NCBI GenBank assembly: GCA_004154925.1
Contig: QJNS01000002.1
Coordinates: forward strand, 310,001-374,000
DNA length: 64,000 nt
Direction of reading: 5' to 3'
From: Monosporascus cannonballus
Lineage: Eukaryota > Ascomycota > Sordariomycetes > Xylariales
Position 1 is the first letter of the stretch, and each line of letters begins with the position of its first letter. The notes under the pieces are model-generated. The model was not told the DNA's origin. It searched no databases and was given only the letters and a program-made list of their open reading frames with translations. The translations under genes and the position numbers were made by a program. Shown here piece by piece: positions 1 to 12,303 of this stretch.

Positions 1-343
1 GAAAAAAGTATATTCGTTAAAATCGTTCCAGAGTTTTATAGATCCTTAAGTATTTCTATAGCTGATATTTATATATTTTTTTCGTACTAAGGCTTTTTAG
101 TACTTTATTAAAACATATATTTTATCTTTTTTTTGGTCTTTTAGAAAATTCTCGTTATATTACTGGATTTTCTATACATGTTTTAAGATATTGCTCGAAT
201 TATCGCAATTTATCGCGGGTGTAAATATCTTTTTATAATGGTATCAAAAATTATATAGCTAATTTTAATTATTTTTTTTAGAGTTTGGTCGTTTACTTAA
301 ACTATCGGCTTTGCCGTTTTCTAAGCCTTTTTGTCAATAATAA
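1..343 (-). pseudogene. chromovirus integrase fragment (B/C family)
   Basis: This stretch aligns along its whole length with about 31,850-32,190 inside element C. Read on the minus strand it covers the zinc-binding N-terminal part of a Ty3/gypsy integrase; the reverse strand near position 40 reads as the GxxKTLE-like segment seen in C and B2. It runs off the left edge of the window. The homology stops exactly where the 276-bp LTR at 344 starts, so an LTR insertion cut it. RIP has destroyed the reading frame. It could belong to family B or C, which are close relatives; at the GxxKTLE segment it is slightly closer to B2. Confidence 0.7.
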
Positions 344-619
344 TGAAGTAGAGCGAGGTGTTACACCTATGATCAGGCTCGGTTGATTAGGAAGCCCGGT
401 TCCCGCATATATATTAAGAAGTTCTTTTTCGTCATGGGTTTAACCCAAAGTTATCCCCAGCCATTATTACCACAGCATGTTTTCTGTTATTTTTAACTAT
501 CGAGGTTTAATACCAGCAATATAATCGGATTAAGTTTTTTATTTTCGATAATCCTATTTCGTACCGTAATATAAAATGATTATTCGTATTGATCAAAATT
601 AATTTTTCTCCTTATATCA
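344..619 (+). repeat. LTR of family E, copy a (276 bp)
   Basis: The stretch starts TGAAGTAGAGCG and ends in CA. It matches 18,025-18,300 at the same length (276 bp) and in the same orientation; most differences are C/T or G/A. The flanks are AATAA on the left and ATTTA on the right. It is less AT-rich than its surroundings. Either it is the 5' LTR of a large interrupted element whose 3' LTR is at 18,025, or it is a solo LTR. Confidence 0.8.
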
Positions 620-3600
620 ATTTATTTAGCAGCCAAGGAAAGAAAACTGGCTTGAGCTAGCTGCCGAGGTAACTTTCGATATTTCCGAATAATCTTCGGA
701 GGAAATAAGGTTTTCATTAAAAATACGAAAAATCATAGTGACGGTTATAAAAATGCAAGAATATATATATCGTTTTACGAAATTACGACGATACGAATAG
801 CCGATAACGACGAAACGATTTTAATATACTATTAATTTAAAAACATATTTAGAAATTAAACGTTTACGAAATCTTGTTCTAGGCAAAATCTCCAGTTAAC
901 CGATTTTAAAAGATTATATGCCTGAAAATATATAGGTTTTAGGAAATAAACTAATTACTTCCGTTTTAAACCGATACCATAATTTAGGATGCGACGTATT
1001 TTTTTGAAAAGTCTTACGTAATAAAAACGGAATTCGAGTGTTTAGAAATTGGACGATGAAAATAGGTTAATTGAGATTGAAAATTAAATAATTATAATTA
1101 ACTAGGATTAATTACCAAAAATCGACTTATTAAGACTAGAAAACGAAAATACGTTGCTGGCGACGTATTTACGTAAATTTTAAATTAATTAACGTTAAAG
1201 TAACGCCGTTATGATTAACGTTATAGATTAAATTGTTATCGTAAGCAAAAAACGAAATAAGGTTATAAAATCTGCAATTTCGTTTACGAAATGAAACATT
1301 CGAAAAATAATTAATATTCCGTAATACGATTAGAAAAATAAAATCGGTTTATTAAATAATATACTTTAGAATATTTTCGTCCTAATAAGCTAGCATTTTA
1401 CAAAGGCTTTATTTAAAAATATCCTTTAGAATTCTTTAATATTAATTAGCAGCATTATTTTGGCGGTAAAATTAATAATAAAGGTAATAATCGTAAAATT
1501 AGAAATGACTTAATTCGATATTTACCGCCAGCAATATGCCAATCAAAGAAAACGGGTTTATCTAGGTAAAAAAAAGAAGATATTTTTATTATAATTATAA
1601 AAAGTTCAGAAAATATGAACGAAAATACTAAGCGCCTTAAATTTATTTATGTTTTCTTATGCAAATAATAACTTTAAACCATTAAATTAGATTAACCCCG
1701 AGCAATCTTTTTTTAATTAGCAGACTTCGTTAGGATTCAGTCGGTTTGCTAAAGGACCGTCGAAGTTATCAAAGGTTGCAGCATAATAAGGGTTATTACC
1801 CGCTTCGGAATTCCCTGTTGTCCAAAAAAATCAAAGTCTAACGTCAAATATTATTAATCGTTACCGATTATTTGAACCTAAGTACAAAAGCGAAATTAAT
1901 AACGAGTTATTTTTAAGTAATCTCATTAATTCCTTAAAGCCTGGCATAGATGTAACTAGAAAACAGGTATTGGAAATATCGGAAATTATTAGTAAAATAC
2001 TTAAAGGACGATAGGTTCAATTAATTTAGATTTTGTTATAAACTTTTATTAGGCTTATAATATTCATTCCTAAGAATATATTTTTAAAGTTCCTTAATTA
2101 ATATGGATATGGATTTTCGATAAGTATTATGGATAAGCTTATTTCTTTTGTAGTATTGCCGAATACGTTTATTTTCTCAGATTTCCGTTTTTCTAGTATT
2201 ACAGTTACCAACTGGCTTAAAGAAATTGGCAAATTATATCGGAAATACAAGTTTACAAAGGCGGAAATAATTGAAAAGTTGTTTTATTGGATAAATAACC
2301 TTTTTAAAGAAGTGGAATTAGAATTATTTTTAAAAGTATTATTATTTGAAATAATGCGGTTAAAATTGTTTTGAAAACTTTTAAATTATAAGACCTAAAA
2401 TAAATACGGATTATCCATGAAAGATTAAGGATATTAATAAAATAAATATAACGTAATATATTTAATTAAACTTATTAATATCATTTGGATTATATTATTA
2501 AGGTTTTTATTATCGTTAAAAAAGCCAAGTCTAAAGGTATAATTAGGAATAAAAACAAGTATATTAAAAGAGTATTAAAAAGATTTTTAATTGATTATTT
2601 CGCAAAAAGTCTTACAAACTTATTTATAAATTTCGAACATTTATATATAATACTTTATAATTTTATAACGATATTCCTACACACTAGGTTTTTAATAAAA
2701 ATAAATTAATTAAATATAAAAATCAAAAATATTTATTCAATGCGGTTTATTTCGAATTTAGCTAAATAAACAAAATATAATAATAGGATCTTAGATTTTT
2801 TTAATAAAGCAATCTTGAACCTGAACTTTTTTATTAGCAAAATATAATTAGATAGCGGATATTATTAATATCTTATAGGAGTTAAAAATTATTAAAGTAC
2901 AATAAATTTAAAATTTTATTACTTTTAAAGAAAAAATAAAAAACCGTAAAATTGTTCAGTTATCGTAATATTCCGTAGTTTTAGGCCAGGAACCGGGTTA
3001 AACAAAATATAAAATGCTGATTTATCGATTAATATAATACGCTTTTAGCCGAACGATTTTAATAAAAAAAGATTTTATTGTAAACGAAATAATTACCGAA
3101 ATAACCATCGAAATTGCGGAAAATAATATAGCAATTTTTAAAAAACAATTTATTAATTTTGCAGTAGCTAAAAGTACATATTATATACGTATAAAGTATT
3201 TTCGAATATAAAATAACCTAGTTTAATTTCGCTCGATAATAAGTAATACACGATTTGTTTCGAATTTAAAGTTGATCGATTTAATCTGGATATAATATAA
3301 TTCGAGATAGTATTCTAAAATTAAGCAATTAACAAAAAGATTTTTATTAAGAAAACTATTTCAAAATATATATATATTTTACCAAATTTCTTTAATTATT
3401 TCAATAATCAAATAAAGTATTATAATCACCGACAAAAGATTTTTAAATGACCAGAAAAATCTAGACCTAATATTAAGCAGGTTTTTACTCGTTTTAATAT
3501 TTCGGATATACCTTATTTTACGATAATTCTAAAGCCTACTTAACCGGCACGCGGTATGAACGAAAATTATGTTATTAAGATTAATATATTTTATTTTATT

Positions 3601-3716
3601 ATTAAGAACGATAAGCCATTTTACAAAAAAGCACATTTAATTAATTGGTTTTAATGTAACTCTATTAAAAACAAAAGTATTCGGCATTTTAAGAAAATCC
3701 GCATATTAATGGTCGA
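620..3716. other. unassigned RIP-degraded sequence, possibly element E interior
   Basis: There is no open gene here. The longest open stretches (2,129-2,374 and 2,485-2,709, plus) encode lysine- and leucine-rich peptides with a gag-like look (charged, helical, no signal peptide), but I cannot assign them. If the two family E LTRs are a pair, this would be gag-side interior. A short inverted repeat (GGCGGTAAA near 1,463 against TTTACCGCC near 1,520) is probably chance. Confidence 0.4.
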
Positions 3717-3721
3717 TATAG

Positions 3722-3927
3722 TATAAGAATACAGCCCTTATAAGGATGAGGCTGGTAGCTGATTAGTCATCGATCAGCCACCGACCTACTTACTAATATA
3801 AATCTATTATCTGGCAGCTAATAGGAAATGCCAGATGGAAATAACCTAATACACTTATTTTTTAAAATTTACTTTACGATTGGTCGCAGATCACCTTATT
3901 TAGCTCGTAATTATTTATTATTTTATA
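3722..3927 (+). repeat. 5' LTR of A1 (206 bp)
   Basis: It begins TATAAGAATACAGCCC, a RIP-altered form of the TGTGGGAATACAG start seen intact in A2. It ends TTTTATA where the other copies have TTTTACA. It pairs with 10,897-11,102. Confidence 0.92.
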
Positions 3928-3942
3928 ATTTTTTTATTTATT

Positions 3943-5900
3943 ATGAAAAATAACGCGATAATTATTAAAAACAAAGTTCGGTATTTGCAAAATAAACTTA
4001 AGTTACTAGTTAAAAAAAACCGCCGATCGAAACCTAATCAATAAACGATCGATTACGATACGGAAATAGGCGAAAAGCCTATAACGAAATTTTAACGGAT
4101 AAAAGACCATAATTATCGAAATCCTAAATTATCTTATATATATAATAAAAATACGTTCCGATAACCGTTAATTAAATGGTTAAAAAATGAGTATAATATA
4201 ATAACTATATCCCGATATTTAAAATAAAAAAAAGTTAAATCCTGTAATAATAATTAGATTATAAAAATTATTTGTTAACAAAATAAATAATATTTGGAAT
4301 TTTGTCGATAACTAGTCGAATAATAAATAATAATATAAATTAAAAAAATAAAAATTTATAAGTGAATTATAATGTTATCGTAAAAGCTTAAGGACGATAA
4401 ACGAATACTATATTATAATTATCCGAAACTTTTTAAATACGCGTCGATTAAAAAATAAAATTGAATAAAGATTATTATAAAAGTTAATACCGAAAGGCCA
4501 AAGTGAAATATTTTTATTTATATTTAATAAGTTATAGACCATATAAACGTTTTTATTACGAACATTTCACAATTATACCGTATTACGTTAAATTATTTTA
4601 ATTTCGAAAAAAAGTTTAAAATAAATAATTTATAGATTTTATTAGAAAGAATTGCGTAAATCATAATTTTCTTAATAAAGGATATAAGAAATAATTTATA
4701 GAATTACGATAACGATCCAATTAACCGTTATTAGATTTTTATGTTAAATAAAAAATTTTAATTTATAAAACAAAACTCGCGGATAGGTTTAATCTGGAAA
4801 ACTAGCAAAATAATAAGCGTTTTATTTTTAATTATGTTTATAAATTAATATTAAGGTTATAAAATACTTTATTATAAGAAAAGGTTCAATTAAAACGAAT
4901 TAATACCGTAATATATAAGGCAAAACTTTATTAAAACGTTTAAAAAAAAGCAAAAAAAACCGATTATTTTCCGCCAAAAGTATTAATAAAAATAAACGAT
5001 TTTATTTTAACGTCTTCGGAAAAAGAAATTTTTAAAGCAAATTAAAGGTACCGTATAAAAATAATAAGAACCGTAAATGTTTTTATATTCGAAAAGTAAA
5101 TAATCGCCGATTTAATTCCGATTAAAACGAATTCGTACGATTTAATACCTTTGATATTTATAAGGGCCTTTTTAAATATTATAATTATAAAAAGCCAAAT
5201 TATAAAAATGGAAATTATAAATCAAAACAAAAATACGATAACCTTATTATTCTGGTTATACCGAAACCGATTTTTAAAGACCGTATAAAACGTTATAATA
5301 TATAACGATAAATTAAACCAATTCCTAAACGTAATTTCCAAAAGAAACCCGAATAAACGTATACCTTTAATTTATTTCGGCTGATAATTGCAGGACGGTC
5401 GGAATAAAACCGCGATTTAAAAAGAATGTATTTATTAAAAGAAATACGGGAAATATAGCAATATAAGTAAATATGGGTACCGGAATATAAATAAATATTA
5501 TAAGTAAAATGTTAATAAAATAACTTAATTTCCAATTAATTTCCAGAAATATTCCGGGTTTTGTCGACATCAATAATGCCTATATTAAATATGATAAAAT
5601 TTACGAAATTTTTGTTAATATAATAAATAATAATAAAAACGAACAAAAATTTAACTAAATGTATTTTGTAATATACCGTAACTGGAAAACGTTAGATATT
5701 TTATTATCCAACCCAAAAGTAAGTAAGTTAAACATTTTATTAAATATAATTATATACTAATAATTATATAAATTATTATAAAAAATCGATAAATAGGAAA
5801 TCATAAGGTTAATACTTTTTAATAAGTACGTTTATATTGTTAACTTAATAAACCTAGCCCAAATGCTAAATATCCCGGAATTTGAAAAATATCAAAAATA
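3943..5900 (+). pseudogene. A1 gag and protease region, degraded
   Basis: The ATG at 3,943 lies only 15 nt beyond the LTR and begins MKNN, matching the MENNVI start of A2. Between there and RT many lysine-rich, stop-riddled frames are seen. In chromoviruses this interval holds gag and the retropepsin; I could not place a protease active site. The first 34 codons are open in A2 and are the best-kept part. Confidence 0.65.
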
Positions 5901-6119
5901 AGAAATAACCGATTTTCTTACGTATTTAAAGTATTTCCAGCGAATATATTCCGAAACAATAACGAAAAAAATGTTTTAATTATTAAGGACAAAATATATA
6001 AGATTTTTGATCTAAAAGGAAACGGTTTTTTTTGGCCTAATTTACTATATTTCGGAAATTTAAAAAGACTATTCGAAAAATATATTTAAAAAAACTTAAA
6101 AATAAGCCGGATACCGTAT

Positions 6120-6790
6120 TCGAAACTAAATATAAAGGTATTAATATTATTTATACTTAAAAAAGATAACAAATTTCGATTATACGTTAATTGTAAAAGG
6201 CTAAATCAGGTAACGATAAAAAATTAATATCTTTTATTCTTAATTTCAAAAATAAGACATTATTTAAGGTTAATTAAAATATTTTCGAAAATAAATATTA
6301 AAACTATTTATTATTATACTAAAATTAAAAAAGGCGATTATTATAAAATTGTTTTTTAAAACCGAGATAAACACTTTAAATATATAATTATATGATTTAA
6401 TTTTATTAATAAATTAAATACATTTTAAATTTATATATATAAATTATTTATTAAATTAATTAATTATATATAAGTAATATATTTAAATAATATAATTATC
6501 TAATTGCATGAGAAAAAAAATATACGAAATATGTCTAATTAATTTACGAACGGTTAGTATAATATTAAATATTTATTAAAATATTTCAATACGAAATTTG
6601 GTTTTAAAAAAAGTAAAATTTTTAAAATTTATAATTAATACCGATGATGTAAAAATAAACCGTTAATGGGTTAATATTATCGAAATATAGCCAAAAGCAA
6701 AATTAATTTATAATATTCAAGTATTTTTGGGATTCGCGAATTTTTATCAGAAATTTATTATGTATTATTTATATATTATTAAACTTATTA
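6120..6790 (+). pseudogene. A1 reverse transcriptase, degraded
   Basis: RT remnants are readable by frame: KKDNKFRLYVN near 6,160 (family KKDGSLRLCVD), IKIFSKINIKTIYYYTKI near 6,270-6,330 (the conserved DLxxAYxxIRI strand), IINTDDVKIN near 6,630, and FLGFANFYQKF at 6,724-6,756. The YxDD box was not found intact. RNase H would follow to about 7,100. RIP-made stops replace W, Q and R codons throughout. Confidence 0.85.
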
Positions 6791-8209
6791 CAAAGCTTTT
6801 AAAGAAAGGGTAAAACAAAAGTAAAATAAAAAATTACGATAATCCGAAAAAGCTAAAACAGGTTTCGAAATTTAAAAAATACTTTTTAATCGGCGATTAT
6901 TATCCAATATTAAGATAACGTTAAAAATATCAAGGTTAAAATAGATATCTTAATAAAAACTACATTAAGAATATTTTTATAAAAATGTAGAAAATATTGG
7001 CGCTCAATTATATATTAATAACAAAAATTAAATTTAACCGAAAAAAACTAAACTACAAAATGATCAAAATTATTAGAAATTATAAAAAACCTACAATATT
7101 AACGGTAATGCCTTAAAATACGGAAAGAAATTTCTTAATACTTACAGATTACATATTGTCAAAAAATATAATAAAGGCGCTAATACGTAACCTTAAGGAG
7201 AAATTAACCCGATAAATTTACCGTTTTACGTAATTTAATTTTGAAATCTAATATTAACCGGACGCTGTTAACCCGGCGGATAAACTATTTACACACTGGG
7301 ATTATATATTAAGGGAAATCGCAGATAAGAACGTAATTCTAATATTATTTAAAAAAATTAAAACTTACGAATAATATGCCGGAAAACGTATAAAAAATAG
7401 TGGCAAATATATAATGTAATTTCAAGTATTATAAGAGGGCAAAAGGCTTTATAACAATAACGCAAAATTTATTTAATATAAAATTCCTAAATAGGTTTTA
7501 AATAATAAAAACTTAAATAATTATTATCCGCATAAAAAAAGCAGAAAACCTTTATTATACGATTGCAAAGTATTTTCAAAAAAATAAAAACCATACATCT
7601 GCCGAATTTACCGCTTACGAATAATAATATAAATACGAATTATAATAATAATACAATTAATAATTAAATAATAATAACCCTATATTATAACCGTATTACC
7701 ATCGGATTTTGAAAAGTTTAAAAATAAAATAAAATTAATATTAACGTTATTAGTTATAACTAATACGTTCTACGTTTTTAGCAAAAAAGACTATCCAACA
7801 ACAAAATAATATTTTAGCCGAAAGCTTGCTGGAATATTACGATTAAATTCGAAAATTATAAATAAAGGACTTAAATAATATAAAATTAATATAAATAATT
7901 AAAGGTTAAGTTTAAATAAAAGAAGGTTATTTTTTAAACCCAAATACCATTTTATATTATCGGAATAAATTCGTAATCTTACCATAAACCGTTTTATGCC
8001 AATAATTAATTAATTAATATTATAAAAATTCAAAATCAAATATATAAGATATATTCGTATATTAAAAATAATACCCAAAATATTTTATTACGAAAATATG
8101 GCAAACGATATCTGGATATATATTAAATAATATTTAAATTATTAATATATAATAAAGTTATGTTATAAACTATATAAATAATTATAAGAGTTATTATTAC
8201 TTAACTTAC

Positions 8210-8760
8210 TTTTTTAAGAAATTTTGTTAGATTTTATTATAGAATATCTTAAAAGCCTAGGTTTAAATCGATTAAAATACGATACAACTCTAGTAATTAT
8301 AGACCGTTTTACAAAATTAAAATTATTTATTTTTACGGTCAAAACCTTAATTATAATAAAATTAACCTAATTATTTTACGATAAAATTAAGTACAAATTT
8401 AATACGCCAATTAATATTATTAACAATAAAAATAAGTTATTAATAAATTAATTTTAGGCGGAATTCTCAAAAAAGCAAAAAAGGAAAATGTATATATCGA
8501 CCGTTTATTATCCGCAAACGAATAAATAAACGGAACGTACCTATTAAATCCGAAAATATTATTTATGTAATTACGTTAATAAATATTAAAATAACTAAAT
8601 AAAATTATTACCAAATACGGAATTCGTACATAATACTACGCAAAATACGTTTACCGGCCGTTTTCCGTTCGAAACCTTATATAGGTATTATTTAAAAATG
8701 TAAAGGATAAATATAAAGAACTAAAAACTATTTCGAAAGAATAGCTGTTATTTATTAAAT
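8210..8760 (+). pseudogene. A1 integrase core, degraded
   Basis: The reading frame gives LVIIDRFTKLKLF at about 8,290-8,325 (first catalytic Asp in the family IVDRFTK box) and STVYYPQTNK then stop then TER at about 8,495-8,537 (family STAYHPQTDGQTER). These two landmarks bracket the DDE core. The same landmarks are present in A2 in reverse. Confidence 0.88.
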
Positions 8761-9059
8761 AATATATAATTAGTAGGGAAAACTAAAAGCAGTCCAGACA
8801 AAACATTATAATTAACGTTATGCGCCTATAACATTTTAATCAAAATAATAAACAAATTTATTAACTAAATATTTTAAATTTAAAAATATAGAATTCGTAT
8901 TTATTTATCTCCGGGTTAAAATTAAGTAACAAATAAGTTCCCAAATATATAAAGTAATTTTTTTATTAAATACTAATAGATATATAATGTATTTCGAATA
9001 TTTTTGCTAAAACAGTAATATAACCGGAAATCGGGCAATATTTAGATAACGATATTGGA

Positions 9060-9240
9060 CTTAATAAAAAACGAAAGAAATAAATAATCAAAAATATTAT
9101 TTATTACTGAAATAACCGGAAATAACGTAAATACTTAATTAAATAAAAAGGTTAGCTTATCGAATATAATACGTAAAAATCTTGAAAATATTTCAAATAC
9201 GCGTTTAAAATATTATAACGTTACAAGAAAACAATTAAAC
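9060..9240 (+). pseudogene. A1 chromodomain, degraded
   Basis: The frame starting near 9,126 reads RKYLIK, stop, KG, stop, LIEYNT, stop, KS. This is the YLVKWKGW...EYNTWEP core of a chromodomain with every tryptophan turned into a stop by G-to-A change. It lies C-terminal to the integrase, the position that defines chromoviruses. Confidence 0.8.
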
Positions 9241-9299
9241 ACGTATATAAAAGATAAGATAACTTAAAAACCGTAAAATAATAATAGCTCGACTGGAAA

Positions 9300-10880
9300 T
9301 TAATTGCTTAATAATTATAAAAATTAAAAGAAATTAAATTTAAATAAAATTAAAATATTAATATTACAATATTATTTAATTATATAATTATATTTAAGTT
9401 TTTCGCAAATAATTACTTTATTGTGTATTAATGAGAAATTTATAAATAATTTAAAGAAATTAACCTTTTACTAGGAAAATAAGATCTTATAATTAATTAT
9501 TAAATTTTACGTTAATTAATCTTGAATAAATAAATTAAGGAAATTAATATAGGAATATCGGAAAACAATCAGAAAATATACGACGACAAAAAATAGATAC
9601 GTTTATTAAATTTATTAGGCATAAAATTCGGAAGAAATTTTAAAACGTTTTATTTCTTATGAAAAATATAATCTAAATAACCGGAATATAATTTGCTATT
9701 GATCGGAAATATGGCGCCGTTTTTAAAACGTTTAATATATTTAAGTTTAATAACAATTTTACTGGATAAAGCTCTTTTTTAATTATAATTATTAATAAAT
9801 ATTAAATTTTTGCTAAAACGTTAAAAAACAGGCGGAAAATATTCGTAAATAAAAAGTATAACAATATAACGGATTTCGAAAATTACCCTATTTATAAAAA
9901 TACCTTAAAATAGCGTTTAATCCGAATTTAATCGCGAAATAATTAAAAGAAAATTATAATATTTATAAAAACGATTGAAATTTATAAATTTATAAAACGA
10001 TATTAAAATTGAATTTTCCTAATTATAACGGACGATTAAAAAACGATTTCCGTTATAATAAAAAATAATATTTCTTAATAATAACCGCGTTAAAGGCGAA
10101 TTCGGCCTTATAAAAAACATTAGATTAATAGCCGATCGTAATTAGGTTGGAAAGTTTATTAAATATTTGTAATATAAGCCTTTTCGAATTCGTTAATATA
10201 TTTCTAATTATTAATATAAAATTAAAAAACCGTTTAAGCAATACCCTTAAAATTAATTACAATTTAAACAGAAATTAAATAACGATATTAATAATATTAG
10301 GAATAATTATTTATTACGCGAAACCTTTTAAAATAATAATTAATTATAATGTAATTTAAAACCTCCAAAACCTAGTTATAAATCATACGGTAATCGAAAT
10401 AACCGTATATTACGAAAATATAATATCGCCAAACACCGTCCATAATACTATTAATATTTATTTTATTATCGGCATTAAAAAAATAACGTTAAAGAAAATT
10501 TTCATTTTTCTTAATATTAAAATATTATTTCTTTTAGAACTTTTTACGAACAAAGAATATAACGAACAAAATAAATAGGCAAAATAAACAAAAAAAGCGA
10601 AACGATAATAAAAAATAACCAAAAAACGAATAAAACGCGTATATAAAAAAATAGAAATAAGTACAAAAAAAAGAAAAAAAGTAAACAAAATAAAGTTAAA
10701 TATAAATTATAATAAGAAATTAGGCGGAATATTATTAATTACGTAATATAACACATATTAATTATTACGGCAAATATTTATAACATAATCTCACTGTAAA
10801 TTATCGGCAAATATACTTAATCAAATTTGCGAAACGCGTTATATCAAATTAATAATAATATTATCAAGAATTAATAACTT
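9300..10880 (+). pseudogene. A1 downstream region of unknown function, conserved in A2
   Basis: This is about 1.6 kb between the chromodomain and the 3' LTR. It aligns along its length with the reverse strand of 41,460-43,060 in A2. Matching protein pieces include ALKANS near 10,093, LKNRL-type text near 10,220, KPYGNRN-like text near 10,390, and a lysine-rich C-terminus near 10,530-10,700. Chromoviruses normally end soon after the chromodomain, so this is extra. I recognise no domain. It could be a third ORF, a long chromodomain tail, or an acquired host gene piece. Confidence 0.6.
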
Positions 10881-10896
10881 AAAAAAAGGCAATAAT

Positions 10897-11102
10897 TATA
10901 AAAATATAGCCTTTATAAAAGTAAAATTAATAACCGATTAATAACCGATTAACTACCGACCCACTTATTAATATAAATTTACTATCTGGCAATTAATAGA
11001 AAACGCCAGATAAAAGTAACCTAATACATTTATTTCTTAGAATCTACTTTACAACTGGTCGGAGAAAACCTTATCGAGTTCGCAGCTATCCATTATTTTA
11101 CA
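10897..11102 (+). repeat. 3' LTR of A1 (206 bp)
   Basis: It starts TATAAAAATATAGCC and ends ATTTTACA. It is the same length as the 5' LTR and more strongly RIP-altered at its start. A purine run (AAAAAAAGGCAATAAT) just upstream fits the polypurine tract; the A2 counterpart reads AAAAAGAGGGAATAAT. Confidence 0.92.
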
Positions 11103-11107
11103 TATAG

Positions 11108-11930
11108 ATAATTAGCTCCTTATACTTACTAATATTATGATAATTAAATACCCTGGTCAAAAAAGGAAAATACCGACGAATCGATAAAAAAAAGCAATAA
11201 CGATGATAATAAATTTATGGAAAATAAACCATTATTTTGAAATGCCAAAATAAAAATATAAATATATTATATCTTTAATTAAAATAAATAATTAATGAAT
11301 AATTAATAAAATATTAGAAAGCTATAATTTAGAAAAATACGAAAAGAAGTTAAAAATTACTTTATCTGAATTAATTAAAGTTTTCACGGATTTTAGTAAG
11401 GTTTTTAAGAATTTTATAGCCTAAGGACCCTAAAAGTATTAAATAGTAAATATAAAAAAACGAGTAAAATATCAAAGAAAAAAGTCCGCGGCTCTGTATT
11501 TACTGAACTGCGAAAACGCCTAAAATCCTAAATATGTATTTTAAATATAAGCCGGAAAAACCAAACGAAATTAATATTTTGACTTTATAGCAATATAATT
11601 CCACCGAATATATTATTCCGTTTTGCCGATTTGCTATTAAAGATAGTTTTAGAGAAAAGAAAAGGACTTAATTAATAATATTATCGATACCAGAGCCAAA
11701 TCAAAGATTATAATTTTATCGTACGTTAAAAAATATGGGCTAATAATACGACAAATATAGGTTTTTTTATGAAATTTAACTCCCAAAATAGGACCAAATT
11801 CGAAAGCATAATAGAAGTTCCGATTTAATTAATTGGTTAATTATTTATTACTCTTTTTTTTTGTTGTCGACGACCGCGGCGCAGTATAGCTATTAATATT
11901 TGAATTTAATTTTATAACGAAATCGAAAAT
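11108..11930. other. unassigned RIP-degraded sequence between A1 and B1
   Basis: With A1 removed this joins the 620-3,716 stretch directly, so both are the same older DNA. Plus-strand frames near 11,340-11,430 give a charged peptide (KKLKITLSELIKVFTDFSK) that loosely resembles the spacer before RT in gypsy elements. The similarity is too weak to call. Confidence 0.35.
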
Positions 11931-12303
11931 TGTTACGACCTAACAAACCTCGGCCTTAAGAAACGGTCAAACAGGGATCACACGAACCATCTTACGAGTC
12001 ACGTGACGGTGATCACTGCTAAGCAAGTGATTATCAGTGATCAAAGGTGATCCTAAGTAATCATAATTACTACCGACTGCGTAATCATAAATGATTAAGT
12101 TAAGAAAAAAAATATATACGCTTATTACTTCTATAATTTAAATAATATCAGTTTGTAATTATAATATCGTTATTTAAGGTACTTTGATATTACCAAACGT
12201 AATACGATTATTATATTTATTGCTTAAATTCTTACGATATTTCTGCTAACATAAATCCGTACGATTAAGGTTTAATAAGTGGCTAAACATTTTAGTTATT
12301 ATT
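11931..12303 (+). repeat. 5' LTR of B1
   Basis: It starts TGTTACGACCTAAC and shares its second half (from about 12,100) with the LTRs at 50,389, 51,327 and 58,221. The first part, presumed U3, differs and is rich in GTGATC words (11,975-12,065). The right end is placed by aligning with the CCGTCACA end of the solo copy at 50,786; it is certain only to a few bases. Confidence 0.8.

Larger units (their letters stand above)
3717..11107 (+). mobile_element. Chromovirus family A, full-length copy A1, with TSD
   Basis: A complete Ty3/gypsy-type LTR retrotransposon occupies 3,722-11,102 (7,381 bp), flanked by the 5-bp target duplication TATAG at 3,717-3,721 and 11,103-11,107. Both LTRs are exactly 206 bp. 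The order gag, RT, integrase, chromodomain on the plus strand makes it a chromovirus. A conserved extra region of about 1.6 kb lies between the chromodomain and the 3' LTR. A purine-rich tract lies just upstream of the 3' LTR. All frames are broken, mainly by C-to-T and G-to-A changes. A2 (41,237-48,458) is a second copy. Confidence 0.93.

Noticed and set aside
2129..2709. Two small plus-strand frames as host genes
   Set aside because: Short, lysine-rich, no upstream signals, in RIP-altered DNA between LTRs; more likely transposon remnants.
10458..10688. Hydrophobic 76-codon minus frame, a possible membrane protein
   Set aside because: It is the antisense of the lysine-rich end of the family A extra region; Lys codons reversed give Phe and Leu.
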